The notes: a model not told the origin generated them from the sequence alone. Positions 19,381-29,699 are shown, numbered from the stretch's first letter. The stretch is DNA of 64,000 bases from Tardiphaga sp. 709 (GCF_032401055.1 NZ_CP135529.1:3718501-3782500), one strand, 5' to 3'. Numbers and translations: made by a program.

Positions 19381-20708
19381 GCACCTCCGCGCCGCCATCG
19401 TCGCCCGACCTCGGCGAGATTCTGGCGCGGCTCTCGAAGCTGCATCCAACCGCCATCGATCTGTCGCTGACCCGCATGCAGCGGCTGATGGCGCAGCTCG
19501 GCAATCCCGAGCGCAAGCTGCCCCCGATGATTCACGTTGCCGGCACCAACGGCAAGGGCTCGACCATCGCCTATCTGCGCGCGATCTGTGAAGCCGCAGG
19601 CCTGCGCGTCCACGTCTACACCTCGCCGCATCTCGTCCGCATGAATGAGAGCATCCGGCTTGCCGGCACATTGGTGAGCGACGACGCATTGCGTGACGCG
19701 TTCGCCCATGTCGAGACGGTCAATGCCGGCGCGCCGATCACGCTGTTCGAGGCCGAGACTGCGGTCGCATTCGATTTGTTCGCAAAGCATCCCGCTGATG
19801 TCGTACTGCTCGAAGTCGGTCTCGGTGGCCGCCTTGATGCGACCAATGTGATCGAAACACCAGCTGCCTGCGTGCTGACGCCGATCGCCATCGATCACAC
19901 CGATTTTCTCGGCGATACGCTCGCAAAGATTGCCAGCGAGAAGGCCGGCATCATCAAGCGTCGTGTGCCGGCGATCACGGCCGAGCAATCGCCCGATGTC
20001 GCCGACGTGATCGAGCAGCAGGCGCGCAAGATGCATGCGCCACTCGTCAGTGCCGGGCAGGAATGGCACGTCAATATCGAGCGTGGCCGTCTGGTGTATC
20101 AGGACGACCGCGGGCTGATGGATATCGCGGCACCGCGGTTGTTCGGGCGCCATCAGTTCGGTAATGCCGGCCTTGCGATTGCGACTTTGCGTGCGCTGGA
20201 TATCTTCAAGATTGATCCGGCCGCCTATGAGACGGGTGTGGCGCGCGCCGAATGGCCGGCGCGGATGCAACGGCTAACCTCAGGCAAGCTTGTCGCGGCG
20301 GCGCCCGCCGATTCCGAACTCTGGCTCGACGGCGGCCACAATGCCGATGGCGGGCGCGTGATCGCGGCGGCCCTTGGCGATCTCGAGGAGCGCGTGCCGC
20401 GGCCGCTGGTGGTCATCGCGGGCATGATGGCCAACAAGGACGCGACGGGCTTTCTGGCGAATTTTGCTGGCCAGACCCGGCATATCATCGCGGTGAAAAT
20501 CCCCGGCCGCGACGGCGCCATGGCACCGGATGCGCTGGCCGATGCCGCGCGGAGTCTCGGCATGCGCGTCGAGACGGCGCCGAGCGTCGCGGATGCGCTG
20601 CAATCTCTCACCAGGCTGGCCTATGAGGTGCCGCCGCGGATCCTGATTGCAGGCTCGCTCTATCTGGCCGGCCATGTGCTTGCCGAGAACGGCACGCTCC
20701 CTGCATAG
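19377..20708 (+). CDS. folC: Bifunctional folylpolyglutamate / dihydrofolate synthase
   Basis: 443 residues, GTG start inside the accD stop (GTGA). A Mur-ligase-fold ATPase that adds glutamate to dihydropteroate and to folates. P-loop [13 protein letters not shown] is near residues 55-67; [15 protein letters not shown] and [14 protein letters not shown] are the folate/magnesium segments. [12 protein letters not shown] is the C-terminal-domain hinge. The order accD-folC is widely conserved. Confidence 0.95.
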   Translation: MSTSAPPSSPDLGEILARLSKLHPTAIDLSLTRMQRLMAQLGNPERKLPPMIHVAGTNGKGSTIAYLRAICEAAGLRVHVYTSPHLVRMNESIRLAGTLVSDDALRDAFAHVETVNAGAPITLFEAETAVAFDLFAKHPADVVLLEVGLGGRLDATNVIETPAACVLTPIAIDHTDFLGDTLAKIASEKAGIIKRRVPAITAEQSPDVADVIEQQARKMHAPLVSAGQEWHVNIERGRLVYQDDRGLMDIAAPRLFGRHQFGNAGLAIATLRALDIFKIDPAAYETGVARAEWPARMQRLTSGKLVAAAPADSELWLDGGHNADGGRVIAAALGDLEERVPRPLVVIAGMMANKDATGFLANFAGQTRHIIAVKIPGRDGAMAPDALADAARSLGMRVETAPSVADALQSLTRLAYEVPPRILIAGSLYLAGHVLAENGTLPA

Positions 20709-20765
20709 AATCGCATCGATACAAGTGATCTCTGATTGATCCTTGCTTGATTTTAGGGAGGTTCG

Positions 20766-21506
20766 ATGCGCTTCGCTGCCATTGCCGACGTTCACGGCAA
20801 TCACTTTGCCCTTGAGGCGGTTGTCGCCGATATCCGTACTCAAGGCATCACCGACATCGTCAATCTTGGTGATATGGCCAGCGGTGCGCTCGATGCGCGC
20901 CGTGCGGTGGACATCATGATGGGCCTCAATGCCACCAATGTCCGCGGCAATCATGATCGTTACATCACCGACTACAAGCTTGACGACATGTGGCCGTCCG
21001 ATCGGCTGGCACACAGCCAGCTAGAACCAGAGCAGATGGACTGGCTGCGCGCGCTGCCCTTCAGCACGATCTATCGCGAAGAAGTCTATCTCGTTCACGC
21101 GACGCCCGATGACGACAACACCTACTGGATGGAAGCGGTGACCCCCGAGGGCATCGTGCATATGGCCGCGATCGAAACCATCGAGGAGAAGGCCAAGGGC
21201 ATCGCCCAATCGCTGATTCTCTGCGCTCACACCCACATCGCGCGGTCGGTGCGGCTCCGCGACGGCCGCATGATCGTCAATCCCGGCAGTGTCGGCGGTC
21301 CCGGCTATCGCGACGTCACGCCCTATCCGCACACGCTGGAAGTCGGCACACCGGATGCCTGCTACGCGATTCTGGATTCGAGCTCAGGCCGCTGGCAGGT
21401 GACGTTTCGTCAGGTGCCTTACGATCATCAGGCGATGGCGGAGTTGGCGCTGCAGAACGAGCGACCCGAATGGGCCAGCGCGCTGGCGACGGGGTGGATC
21501 AGGTAG
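20766..21506 (+). CDS. Metallophosphoesterase (YfcE/MJ0936-like)
   Basis: 246 residues. The calcineurin-like dimetal site is complete: ADVHGN (about 7-12), NLGDMAS, VRGNHDRY, and CAHTHIARS plus NPGSVGGPGYRD near the C-terminus. Such enzymes hydrolyse phosphodiesters or phosphomonoesters; the natural substrate cannot be told from sequence. Ribosome site AGGGAGG upstream. Monocistronic, between folC and a repeat element. Confidence 0.85.
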   Translation: MRFAAIADVHGNHFALEAVVADIRTQGITDIVNLGDMASGALDARRAVDIMMGLNATNVRGNHDRYITDYKLDDMWPSDRLAHSQLEPEQMDWLRALPFSTIYREEVYLVHATPDDDNTYWMEAVTPEGIVHMAAIETIEEKAKGIAQSLILCAHTHIARSVRLRDGRMIVNPGSVGGPGYRDVTPYPHTLEVGTPDACYAILDSSSGRWQVTFRQVPYDHQAMAELALQNERPEWASALATGWIR

Positions 21507-21530
21507 ACGAGACGGTACACCCTCTCGACT

Positions 21531-21652
21531 GTCATCCCCGCGAAGGCGGGGATCCATACACGCCGAGAGTATAGTTGAAATGCTGTAGTCACGGCTCTGC
21601 CGTTTCAAACACACTGATCGTGGTTATGGGTCCCCGCCTTCGCGGGGACGAC
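21531..21652. repeat. Palindromic dispersed element with CCCCGCGAAGGCGGGG-type ends
   Basis: The left end GTCATCCCCGCGAAGGCGGGG (21531-21551) has an internal palindrome, and the right end TCCCCGCCTTCGCGGGGAC (21631-21649) is its inverted copy. About 75 bases of unrelated sequence lie between. This is the form of a small non-autonomous element or paired REP sequence. Together with the trxA terminator it fills the phosphoesterase-trxA gap. Confidence 0.65.
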
Positions 21653-21679
21653 GTCTGAGAAGATCTCGCTCCATCACAC

Positions 21680-21709
21680 AAAAAAAGGCCGGTGAAAAAA
21701 TCACCGGCC
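21680..21709 (-). terminator. Rho-independent terminator of trxA
   Basis: On the minus strand GGCCGGTGA (plus 21701-21709) and TCACCGGCC (plus 21687-21695) form a perfect 9-bp stem around five T, followed by a run of seven T (plus 21680-21686). It lies 33 bases past the trxA stop. Confidence 0.92.
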
Positions 21710-21741
21710 GTTCGAATTCTCAGATATAGCGGCGGCGCCGA

Positions 21742-22062
21742 TCAGACCGCAGCGCTGATCCACTGCTGCAGCTTCGCCTTCGGCGCGGCGCCGACCTGGC
21801 GCGAGGCCATTTCGCCGCCCTTGAAGATCATCAGCGTCGGGATCGACATCACGCCATACTTCGACGCGGTCTTCGGGTTCTCATCGACATTGAGCTTCAG
21901 GATGGTGACCTTTTCGCCCATGGCAGCAGAGATTTCGTCGAGCGCCGGCGCGATCATGCGGCACGGACCGCACCATTCGGCCCAGAAGTCGATCACGACC
22001 GGCCCGGTCGCCTTGAGCACTTCTGCTTCGAAATCGGCGTCTGTCACCTTGCCAACGGCCAT
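21742..22062 (-). CDS. trxA: Thioredoxin 1
   Basis: 106 residues. General cytoplasmic disulfide reductase. The active site WCGPC is at residues 30-34 within [15 protein letters not shown]; the cis-Pro loop is [24 protein letters not shown] precedes the ATG. It ends the addB-addA-trxA group found in many alphaproteobacteria, though a 101-base gap suggests its own promoter. Confidence 0.97.
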   Translation of the reverse strand: MAVGKVTDADFEAEVLKATGPVVIDFWAEWCGPCRMIAPALDEISAAMGEKVTILKLNVDENPKTASKYGVMSIPTLMIFKGGEMASRQVGAAPKAKLQQWISAAV

Positions 22063-22163
22063 TGTCGTATCCTCGTCCTGTTCAATGAAGGGCGCGCTGG
22101 AAGATTCGCGCGCTGGAATGATGCATCCAACCTATGAACGCCCCCTTGCCGGGTCAAGGTTGG

Positions 22164-25100
22164 TCACAGTGAGATGATGGCGGCCAGCTCCGCGTCCAGC
22201 GCAGCACCGGAAATCTCCATCATTTCAAGCGTTTCCGTCCAGAGCAGGGCAGCCCGGATCGGCCGGTCTGGGTATAACTTGGCGAGCACGCCGCGATACA
22301 GCGCCAGCTGCCGGATATAGGCCTTGGGCGCCTCGATCAGTCTGCGCGGCGGGTTGTGGTTGGTCTTGTAATCGACGATCCGGATCTCGGTTTTGGTCAG
22401 GACCAGCCGGTCGATCTGGCCCGACACCAGCACGGGCGTCCCATCCTTCCGCGTCAGTCGTCCGGCCACCGCCACCTCGGCGCGACTGCCGGGGGCAAAC
22501 AGTTCCGCGAGGCGCGGATCGCCGATCAGCGACAGCACCTGCGTGGTCAGCGCCACGCGGTCGAGATCGCTCCAGTCATTAGCGTTGCGGGCGAGGAAAT
22601 TCAGCGCGGTCTCGCGACGCTTCTCGGCGGCGATGTCGGGCAGCGATTGCAACAGGCGATGCACGAGATTGCCGCGCTGCAGAGCCAGTTGACGCAGCCG
22701 TTCGGATTCGCCCGAGCTCTGCCCGCGGCCGTCGTTATCGTCGTCGGCATCCGATGGCCGCAGCAGGCTTTCGCGGCGCGGCTGGTCGCCGACCTTGCCG
22801 CGCATCCAGGCCGGCAGCACGATCGGCGCACCCGCTGCGACAGGTGCCATCGCACCAAGCGCCGGTGTCACGTCTTCCACGCGCGTATAGCGTTTCACCA
22901 CGCCGTCCGGCGGCGGAACGCTCTGCATCTGCAGCCCGGAGTTTTCCAGGCCCTTCTGAATCAGGTCGTACCAGGACAGCGGCCGCACTTCGTTGCGGTT
23001 GCCGGGCATGCAGCCGCCAACGATCAGGCGATCGGCCGCGCGCGTCATCGCGACGTAAAGCAGCCGGCGATACTCGTCCTCGGTATCGCGGATCATGTCG
23101 GCGCGCGCTGCCGCCACGGCCGGCGGATCGTCCGCCTTCTTGCCGGCCCAGACCACGACGCCCGGGCTGTTCGGTGCGGCGTTGCCCTGCGGGAGATGAA
23201 TCAGGTTGAGCCGCTGCGAATCCGCTGGCGACGATGTGGTATCGACCATGAACACAACAGGCGCTTCCAGACCCTTGGCGCCGTGCACGGTCATCACGCG
23301 GACTTCGTCGCGGGCGATCTCCATGTCGCGCTTCACTTCGGTGTCGGCGGCGCGCAGCCAGGCGATGAAGCCCTGCAGCGAGGCCGGCGCCTTGCGCTCA
23401 TATCCCAGTGCCAGTTCGAGAAATTCGTCGAGCGCGTCATTGGCCTCATGGCCGAGCCGGCGCAGGATACGCGCGCGGCCGTGATCACCGCCGAGCAGCC
23501 AGGCATAGAATGCGAAAGGCGTCTCGCTGGCGAAGCGTTTCTCGCAGGCGATGAGCCGCTTGAAAGCGCCGCCGAGCTTGGGATCGCTCGCCGCCTGTTC
23601 GTCGAGCGCGTCGCGGAGCGATCCCGTGCGCTCATAGGCCAGCTTGAACAGGTCATCGTCATCGAGTCCGAATAGCGGGCTCTTCAACACGGTCGCCAGT
23701 GCCAGATCGTCCTGCGGAAGCAGCAGCGCGTCGGCCAGATTCATCAGGTCGATGATGGCGATATGTTCGGTGAGCTTGAGTCGGTCGGCGCCGGCGACGG
23801 GAATGCCCGCATGTTTCAGCGCCTGGATGATGGCGTCGAAGGCTTTGCCGCGGCGGCGCACCAGCACCAGCATGTCGCCATAGCGCAGCGCACGGCGTTT
23901 GCCGAGCGGCCCGGTCTCGGTCTTCGCCGTGATCAAGTCTTTGATCTCGGTCTGCACACGGCGCGCGAGCTTCACCTCCGGGCTGGTCTCCGAGCGCTTG
24001 TCGAATGGCGCCTGCCAGCCTTCGATACTGGGCCGGTCGTCCGGCTGCTCCAGCTCCCACAGATCGATCAGGCTGGGACCGGCATCCTCCAGCGTTTCAT
24101 GAATGGGATAGCCGTTCTCCACGGCATGGATGCTGCGGAAAATTGCTTCCTCGCGAAACACGTGATCGACCGACTGCAGAATGGCCGAGCCCGACCGGAA
24201 CGAATGGCTGAACGCGATGGGATCGAACTTCATCCCGGCGTCCTTGAAGCGGCTCTGCAGCGCCTTGCGCCGCAGGTCGAATTCGCGCGGTGCGGCCCCC
24301 TGGAACGAAAAGATCGACTGCTTCTCGTCGCCCACCGCGAAGATCGTGCGCTTGAGGCCGTCGCGCGCGCCTTCGCCGGAGGTGAATTCCGAGATCAGAT
24401 GGGTGATGATGTCCCATTGCCGCGGGCTCGTATCCTGCGCCTCGTCGATCAGCACATGATCGACGCCGCGGTCGAGCTTGAAATGCACCCAGCTCGACGA
24501 CACCCTGTCGAGCATCTCCAGCGTGCGCGCGATCAGGTCGTCATAGTCCAGCAAGCCGCGTTCGTTCTTCTCCCGGCGATAGTTCTCCGCGACCTGGCTG
24601 GCGATCACCAGCAGTGACTGGGTACGCTCGCGCATCGCGACGGCGCGTCGACGCTCCAGCAGCGGGATCACGCGGTCGCCTTCGCGTTGCAAAGCCGCCA
24701 GCAGATCCGGCCGGCTGTCCGCGATCTTCTTGGTCGCAAGCGATTTACGGAGCGATTGGTCCTTGGTCAGAAACAGTTCGAGATATTTCTCGACCTGCTC
24801 GGTGCCCGATAGCGCCAGAGCTTCGCGCAGCCGTGCTGCCTGATCGTTATCGGTCTTGCTGCCGGTCGCGAAGATTTCCGCGGCAAGGATCCAGCGCTCG
24901 CGCGGCAGATGCGGTCCGTCGATGATCTCCAGCTCGACGCTCCCTTTGGTATCGCCGGGCGTGACGCCCAGCGTTGCCGACAGCTGCGCCATCGCGGCGT
25001 CGGTCGAGCCGGCGCGCTCGATCCACGCCAGGAACTGATCGCGGGACAGACTCGCCTCGCGCACCACGTCGCGGAACGTCACGTCGGCGGCCGAGGTCAT

Positions 25101-25658
25101 GGCCGTTGTCAACGCGCGGCCTTCTGCGCTGTCAGGCGCCGCCGCCGCGTGCAGCAGCACCTGCAGGCTGGCGCGCTCCATCATCTCGTTCTGGTCGCGG
25201 TCGTCGAGCACGCTGAACCGCGCCGGCACATTGGCCTCGAACGGAAATTGTTGCAGCAGTCGCGTACACAGCGCGTGGATCGTCTGGACTTTCAGACCAC
25301 CCGGCGTCTCCAGCGCGCTGGCGAACAATTCGCGCGCCCGCGAGCGCAGTCTGCTGTTCGATGCGGGAACGCCGGCATTCCTGATTTCCGCGTCGAGTGC
25401 GGCGTCATCCAGCGTGACCCAATGGCCGAGCCGCGTGAAGACGCGCTCCGCCATGTTGGCCGCAGCGGCCTTGGTGAAGGTGACGCAGAGAATCTTCTCG
25501 GGCGGCACGCCGTCGAGCAGCAGCCGGATGACGCGGTTGACCAGCACATAGGTCTTGCCGGAGCCGGCATTGGCCGAGACGAATACGGAGGAAGCGGGAT
25601 CCGATGCGAGTTGCTGCTTGGCGCTCGCCGCGGGCGGGATATTGCGCGGGCCGCTCAT
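22164..25658 (-). CDS. addA: AddA, helicase-nuclease subunit for double-strand break repair
   Basis: 1164 residues from MSGPRNIPPAASAKQQL. With AddB it resects double-strand ends for RecA loading (RecBCD equivalent). UvrD-type helicase: Walker A ANAGSGKTYV (29-38, K35), DEAQD in HVLIDEAQDTSPRQWD, FAVGDEKQSIFSFQGA, and motif VMTVHGAKGLEAPVVFMVD. The C-terminal RecB-type nuclease has GQIDRL and IVDYKTNH (about D1096-K1098). The ATG overlaps the addB stop by four bases (ATGA); a longer frame to 25694 runs inside addB and is not needed. Confidence 0.95.
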   Translation of the reverse strand: MSGPRNIPPAASAKQQLASDPASSVFVSANAGSGKTYVLVNRVIRLLLDGVPPEKILCVTFTKAAAANMAERVFTRLGHWVTLDDAALDAEIRNAGVPASNSRLRSRARELFASALETPGGLKVQTIHALCTRLLQQFPFEANVPARFSVLDDRDQNEMMERASLQVLLHAAAAPDSAEGRALTTAMTSAADVTFRDVVREASLSRDQFLAWIERAGSTDAAMAQLSATLGVTPGDTKGSVELEIIDGPHLPRERWILAAEIFATGSKTDNDQAARLREALALSGTEQVEKYLELFLTKDQSLRKSLATKKIADSRPDLLAALQREGDRVIPLLERRRAVAMRERTQSLLVIASQVAENYRREKNERGLLDYDDLIARTLEMLDRVSSSWVHFKLDRGVDHVLIDEAQDTSPRQWDIITHLISEFTSGEGARDGLKRTIFAVGDEKQSIFSFQGAAPREFDLRRKALQSRFKDAGMKFDPIAFSHSFRSGSAILQSVDHVFREEAIFRSIHAVENGYPIHETLEDAGPSLIDLWELEQPDDRPSIEGWQAPFDKRSETSPEVKLARRVQTEIKDLITAKTETGPLGKRRALRYGDMLVLVRRRGKAFDAIIQALKHAGIPVAGADRLKLTEHIAIIDLMNLADALLLPQDDLALATVLKSPLFGLDDDDLFKLAYERTGSLRDALDEQAASDPKLGGAFKRLIACEKRFASETPFAFYAWLLGGDHGRARILRRLGHEANDALDEFLELALGYERKAPASLQGFIAWLRAADTEVKRDMEIARDEVRVMTVHGAKGLEAPVVFMVDTTSSPADSQRLNLIHLPQGNAAPNSPGVVVWAGKKADDPPAVAAARADMIRDTEDEYRRLLYVAMTRAADRLIVGGCMPGNRNEVRPLSWYDLIQKGLENSGLQMQSVPPPDGVVKRYTRVEDVTPALGAMAPVAAGAPIVLPAWMRGKVGDQPRRESLLRPSDADDDNDGRGQSSGESERLRQLALQRGNLVHRLLQSLPDIAAEKRRETALNFLARNANDWSDLDRVALTTQVLSLIGDPRLAELFAPGSRAEVAVAGRLTRKDGTPVLVSGQIDRLVLTKTEIRIVDYKTNHNPPRRLIEAPKAYIRQLALYRGVLAKLYPDRPIRAALLWTETLEMMEISGAALDAELAAIISL

Positions 25659-28600
25659 GACTCGCCTCCCCCAGAGCCACCATTGGCCGACCATTCCTTG
25701 ATCCGCGCCAGATCGTCATAGCTGCCATAGCGGTTGGACCACATGGACAGGCTGAGCGACGTATAGGCGGTGGCTTCGTCTTCGAAGCTGCGGATCAGCG
25801 CTTCCAGCTTGGTGCGCGCTTCGATCGCAGCATCGTCGGGCAATTGCGGCTCGTCCTTGCGCTCGATCTTCAGTTCGAGCGACCGCTCTTCGCCAGGCGG
25901 GTTGTTGCCGCTGAGCCGGACATAGACCAGTTCGCTGACCGACGAGCCCGCGGCAATGCCGGCAAATCCACCCTCGCGCAGGATTGCGGCTTCCAGTGTG
26001 AGCTGCGGCGACAGGCCCATGCGCACCTGCTTGCCGGTGGGCGGCTGGCCGGTCTTGTAGTCCAAGAGCGCGAAAGTGCGGTCGCTGCGGTGTTCGATAC
26101 GGTCGGCCCGCGCCGAGAGATGGAAGACACGGTTGTGATCGAGCGGGATCGTGATCTCTCCGCGCACTTCCGCATCGATACTGGCGACATTGATGCGGCG
26201 GTCGATTTCCCAGGCGCCGAACCACGATGCGATGCGCAGGAAGCGCGGCCACCACAATGCGCGCGCTTCAGGCCGCGCCATCAGCGGCGCAAAATGCCGG
26301 TCGCCGATCCGGCGCAGCTCGCGGGCGGGATCGTCAGGCAGCGCCTTGCTGTATTCCATCGTGAAGTCGCCGAGCGACGCGTGAATCGCCGATCCCCGGT
26401 CGGCGGCCGAGAGCGGCATGTCGACGGGATCGAGCGGCGCCAGGCCCAGAATATATTTGGCATAGATCGTATAGGGATCGCGCAGCCAGTCCTCGATGGC
26501 GGTGACCGACAGCCTGAGCGGACGTGCAGCACGCGGCGGCCGCGGCTCCGGCTGGGCAATCGGCGTGACGGTCTCGGGTTTATCGAGCTCTTCGGCATAG
26601 CGAACATAATGCTCGCCCGCGGCCAGCGCCGCGTCCCAGCGGGTCTCGCCGGCGACGGCTTCGAGCCGGTGCAGGAAACGCGAGGCCACGGCCGGTGCGC
26701 CGCCGACTTTTGCCGCGTGACTGAGGATGACGTCTTCCGTGCCGAGCAGCTGCACGAAGTCATGCGCGGTGAGGCCGATGCGGCGCTCCGGGAGATCGAG
26801 ACCAAGTTGATGCCGCATCGGGCGGCTGAGCCAGGGATCGATGCGCGGCGACGGCGGCCAGATGCCTTCGACGAGACCGCCGAGAATCACACGATCCGAT
26901 TGCGTCAGGCGTGCTTCGAGCTGGCCGTAGATGCGCAAAGTCGCATTGGCGACTTCCGGCCGGCGCACGATGCGGTCGGCGAAGGCGGTGTGAAACACAT
27001 CGGGATAATCGCGGAGCTGCATCATCAGCCCGCTGGGGCGTAGTCGCTCTTCGTCGCCGCTCTCGGTCGCGACGGTCTCCATGACGACGAGATCGTCGAA
27101 TGCCTTGGTCAGCGCCGTGCCTTCGCGCCCCACAAGCGCGACGTCGTTGTTCCTGTCGTCGCGCGATAGCAGCCTGATCGCTTCGCGATGCCGCAGCGCG
27201 ACCTCGGCGAAATCGATCGGTCGGATCGGGTGGATGCTCTCCAGCGGCGCCAGCGCCGCGCGCAATCCCACGATCAATTCTTCCGCGCGGTCGAGACGGT
27301 CGTCGTCGAGTTTTGCGCGGGGCTCCGCGCCATGCAGCATCGAGGCTTCGCGGCGGCGCAGCTTGCGGAGCTCGTCGCGGAACCGCGCGAAATCCTGCGC
27401 CAGTCCCGCCGTGCCCGGCGTCGGCCGCGTGCCGCGCAGCAGTGCGAGTTCGAGCGTCTCGATCGCGTCTTTCCAGGCGTTCGGTGCGGCGCCAAGGCGA
27501 AACAGCGGATGTTTCAACAGCGCCAGCAATGTCGCCGGTTCGAGCTGCTCCGCCGCGGCCTCGGCAATGAGGCGTGCAAAGATGCCGGCCGATGTCTCCG
27601 TCAGCGCGTCGCCGCCGGAGTCGTCGAAAATCAGATTCCAGCGGCCGAGCGCGGCCATTACCCGGCGCGCCAGTGCGCGGTCGGGCGTCACGAGGGCTGC
27701 GGATTTCTTCAGCTCATGAGCCTCACGCATCGCAATCGCGATGGCCAGCGCTTCCATTTCCGGATTGGTGGCGGCAATCACGGCGAGATTCTGCATGCCG
27801 GCCGCAATCTTCTGCTCCACGGCGGGCTGCGCCAGTCGCGTATGCCATTGCGCCGTGGCATTGGACGGGCGCATCGCCTCCGAGGCCAGCAATTCGCGGC
27901 CCTGCGGTGACGGCGTGCCGAGCGTCATCACATCGCGGCGCGTGATGCCGAAGCGTTCCAGCAGTGCGTGCAGCGCGAATTGCGGATGGTTCGATGCCGA
28001 GGATTCGGTTCGGCCGAATGCATCCTTGGTGCCGCCGATGAGATTCCATGCGATGTCGTCGAGGTCGGTATCGAGGCCGGGCAGCACGACAGCGCCATCA
28101 GGCAGTTGCGCGACTTCGCGCAGGAACTTCGCCGTGGTCGGCATCGAGCCTGTCGAACCTGCCGCGATGATCGGGCCGCCTTTGTGCGCTTTCAGGCGCG
28201 CTGCTTCCGCGTCGATCAAGAGATCACGGCGCACCGCAGGCTCGATCGCATTGTGAGCCGCGAGGATGTCCGGCCACACATTTCTGGCGATACCCAGAAA
28301 CTGCAGCGTCAATTGCCAATACTGATCGAGCGCATCGGGTACCAGCCCGTCCAGCGCGCCCCAGTCGACCTTGCGCGTCGCCATGTCGTCCATCAGCCGC
28401 GCCAGATCGTCGGCCAGCGCGAGCGTCGAGGCGGGGCCACCGACCACGAGCGGTGTCTGGCCGGGGTCGCCGGGCGCGAGTTGCTTCGCCCATGCGGCAA
28501 TCAGTTGCGCCAGCAGAAGCCGGCGCTGCAATCCGTCAAGCGCGGGCGGTGCATCCAGCCTTTCGAGGGCCTCGGGCGATGCCGCCTGCGCAAAGGCCAG

Positions 28601-28846
28601 TTCCTCCTCATCGACATCCCCGAGCGGAACGATACGCGGCAGCAGCACGGCGTCGGTGCCGAGCACGTCGAGGAAGATCTCCTGTGCCATGCGGCCGGCG
28701 CGGCGTGTGGGCAGATACAGGGTGACTTCAGCCAGTTTCTCCGGCGCGCCGCGTGCAGAGAATCCCTCGACGAGATCACCGTCGACAAGCGCGGTGATCA
28801 GCGTGCGCAGGAACGGCGCAGAGGATGGAATGTTGAAGACGCGCAT
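25655..28846 (-). CDS. addB: AddB, nuclease subunit of the AddAB double-strand break repair complex
   Basis: 1063 residues from MRVFNIPSSAPFLRTL, the usual alphaproteobacterial AddB start (a GTG two codons earlier is the alternative). The helicase-like domain is degenerate, as expected for alphaproteobacterial AddB (TLYLPTRRAGRMAQEIF, IIAAGSTGSMPTTAKFL). A C-terminal RecB nuclease has FALLDYKTGQPPTGKQV (about D929-K931). I do not see the four-Cys iron-sulfur cluster of Bacillus AddB. It forms the operon addB-addA, preceded by murU. Confidence 0.93.
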   Translation of the reverse strand: MRVFNIPSSAPFLRTLITALVDGDLVEGFSARGAPEKLAEVTLYLPTRRAGRMAQEIFLDVLGTDAVLLPRIVPLGDVDEEELAFAQAASPEALERLDAPPALDGLQRRLLLAQLIAAWAKQLAPGDPGQTPLVVGGPASTLALADDLARLMDDMATRKVDWGALDGLVPDALDQYWQLTLQFLGIARNVWPDILAAHNAIEPAVRRDLLIDAEAARLKAHKGGPIIAAGSTGSMPTTAKFLREVAQLPDGAVVLPGLDTDLDDIAWNLIGGTKDAFGRTESSASNHPQFALHALLERFGITRRDVMTLGTPSPQGRELLASEAMRPSNATAQWHTRLAQPAVEQKIAAGMQNLAVIAATNPEMEALAIAIAMREAHELKKSAALVTPDRALARRVMAALGRWNLIFDDSGGDALTETSAGIFARLIAEAAAEQLEPATLLALLKHPLFRLGAAPNAWKDAIETLELALLRGTRPTPGTAGLAQDFARFRDELRKLRRREASMLHGAEPRAKLDDDRLDRAEELIVGLRAALAPLESIHPIRPIDFAEVALRHREAIRLLSRDDRNNDVALVGREGTALTKAFDDLVVMETVATESGDEERLRPSGLMMQLRDYPDVFHTAFADRIVRRPEVANATLRIYGQLEARLTQSDRVILGGLVEGIWPPSPRIDPWLSRPMRHQLGLDLPERRIGLTAHDFVQLLGTEDVILSHAAKVGGAPAVASRFLHRLEAVAGETRWDAALAAGEHYVRYAEELDKPETVTPIAQPEPRPPRAARPLRLSVTAIEDWLRDPYTIYAKYILGLAPLDPVDMPLSAADRGSAIHASLGDFTMEYSKALPDDPARELRRIGDRHFAPLMARPEARALWWPRFLRIASWFGAWEIDRRINVASIDAEVRGEITIPLDHNRVFHLSARADRIEHRSDRTFALLDYKTGQPPTGKQVRMGLSPQLTLEAAILREGGFAGIAAGSSVSELVYVRLSGNNPPGEERSLELKIERKDEPQLPDDAAIEARTKLEALIRSFEDEATAYTSLSLSMWSNRYGSYDDLARIKEWSANGGSGGGES

Positions 28847-28914
28847 GAACACCCTGATTCGTGATCAGGGTGCATCATGGCATGGCTGGAAAGGCGACGG
28901 GAGTCGCAGGAAAC

Positions 28915-29637
28915 TCAGGCGACGCTGGCGAGGAACGCGTCTTCCGCGGCGCGCACGGCGTCGGGCGTGCCGACATGCATCCAGACGCCTTCCATGCGCA
29001 GCCCGAACAGGCGCTCCTGCTCGTTGGCCTTGTCGAACAGTCTGGTCAGCGAGAATTCGCCGGATGGCGCATCCTTGAACAGCGCCGGCGACAGGATCGC
29101 GACGCCGGCATAGACGAACGGTACGACCTGATTCTCCTTGCGGCGACGCAGCGCACCATCGGTGAGCATCGCGTAGTCGCCGCATCCGGCATAGCCGATG
29201 CTGTTGGCGGTCGGCGCCATCAAGAGCAGGATATCCATGCGTGCAGGATCGAAGGCCTCCGCAAGACGCGCGAGATTCGGCTGCACCCCGTCGATCCACA
29301 TCGTGTCGGCATTGAGATGATAGAACGGCTCGCTGCCGAGCAGCGGCAGGGCCTTCACCACGGCGCCGCCGGTGCCGAGCACCTGATCGCGCTCGTCGGA
29401 AATGATGATCTTCGGTTCGATGCGCGTCGCGACATGATCGATGATCTGGTCGGGCAGGTAATGCACATTGACCACCGCTTCGGTCACGCCGGCAGCGGCG
29501 AGTTTGTCGAGCACATGATCCAGCAGCGGCTGCCCTGCGACAGGGACCAGTGGCTTCGGCAGATTGTCGGTGAGCGGTCGCATACGCAGGCCGAGACCGG
29601 CGGCGAGAACCATTGCTTTGGTGGGTTTTACGGACAT
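28915..29637 (-). CDS. murU: Nucleotidyltransferase, probable MurNAc-1-phosphate uridylyltransferase
   Basis: 240 residues from MSVKPTKAMVLAAGLGLRMRP. The Rossmann-like NTP_transferase fold has the signature AAGLGLRMRPLTDNLPKPLV, with GTGGAVVKALPLLG and LNADTMWIDG at the metal site. With the AmgK-type kinase two genes upstream it would make UDP-MurNAc from recycled MurNAc (MurU pathway known from Pseudomonas). Sugar-1-phosphate specificity is inferred from context. An in-frame extension upstream to 29802 contains tandem repeats but is probably untranslated. Confidence 0.8.
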   Translation of the reverse strand: MSVKPTKAMVLAAGLGLRMRPLTDNLPKPLVPVAGQPLLDHVLDKLAAAGVTEAVVNVHYLPDQIIDHVATRIEPKIIISDERDQVLGTGGAVVKALPLLGSEPFYHLNADTMWIDGVQPNLARLAEAFDPARMDILLLMAPTANSIGYAGCGDYAMLTDGALRRRKENQVVPFVYAGVAILSPALFKDAPSGEFSLTRLFDKANEQERLFGLRMEGVWMHVGTPDAVRAAEDAFLASVA

Positions 29638-29645
29638 GGCGACAT

Positions 29646-29699
29646 TGGCCTTAATAGAAGGACGGGCCTTGGTAGAATGATGGGCCTTGATGGAATCGT
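29646..29699. repeat. Three tandem 18-bp repeats just upstream of murU
   Basis: Units at 29646-29663, 29664-29681 and 29682-29699 share the core GGGCCTTNNTNGAA. Being multiples of three, they would encode repeated S-I/T-K-A hexapeptides on the minus strand if translation began upstream. They lie 9 bases before the murU ATG, in the ribosome-binding region. Confidence 0.7.

Noticed and set aside
28200-28840. Plus-strand open frames over addB
   Set aside because: Arg- and Gln-rich shadows with no domain features; addB on the minus strand explains the region fully.
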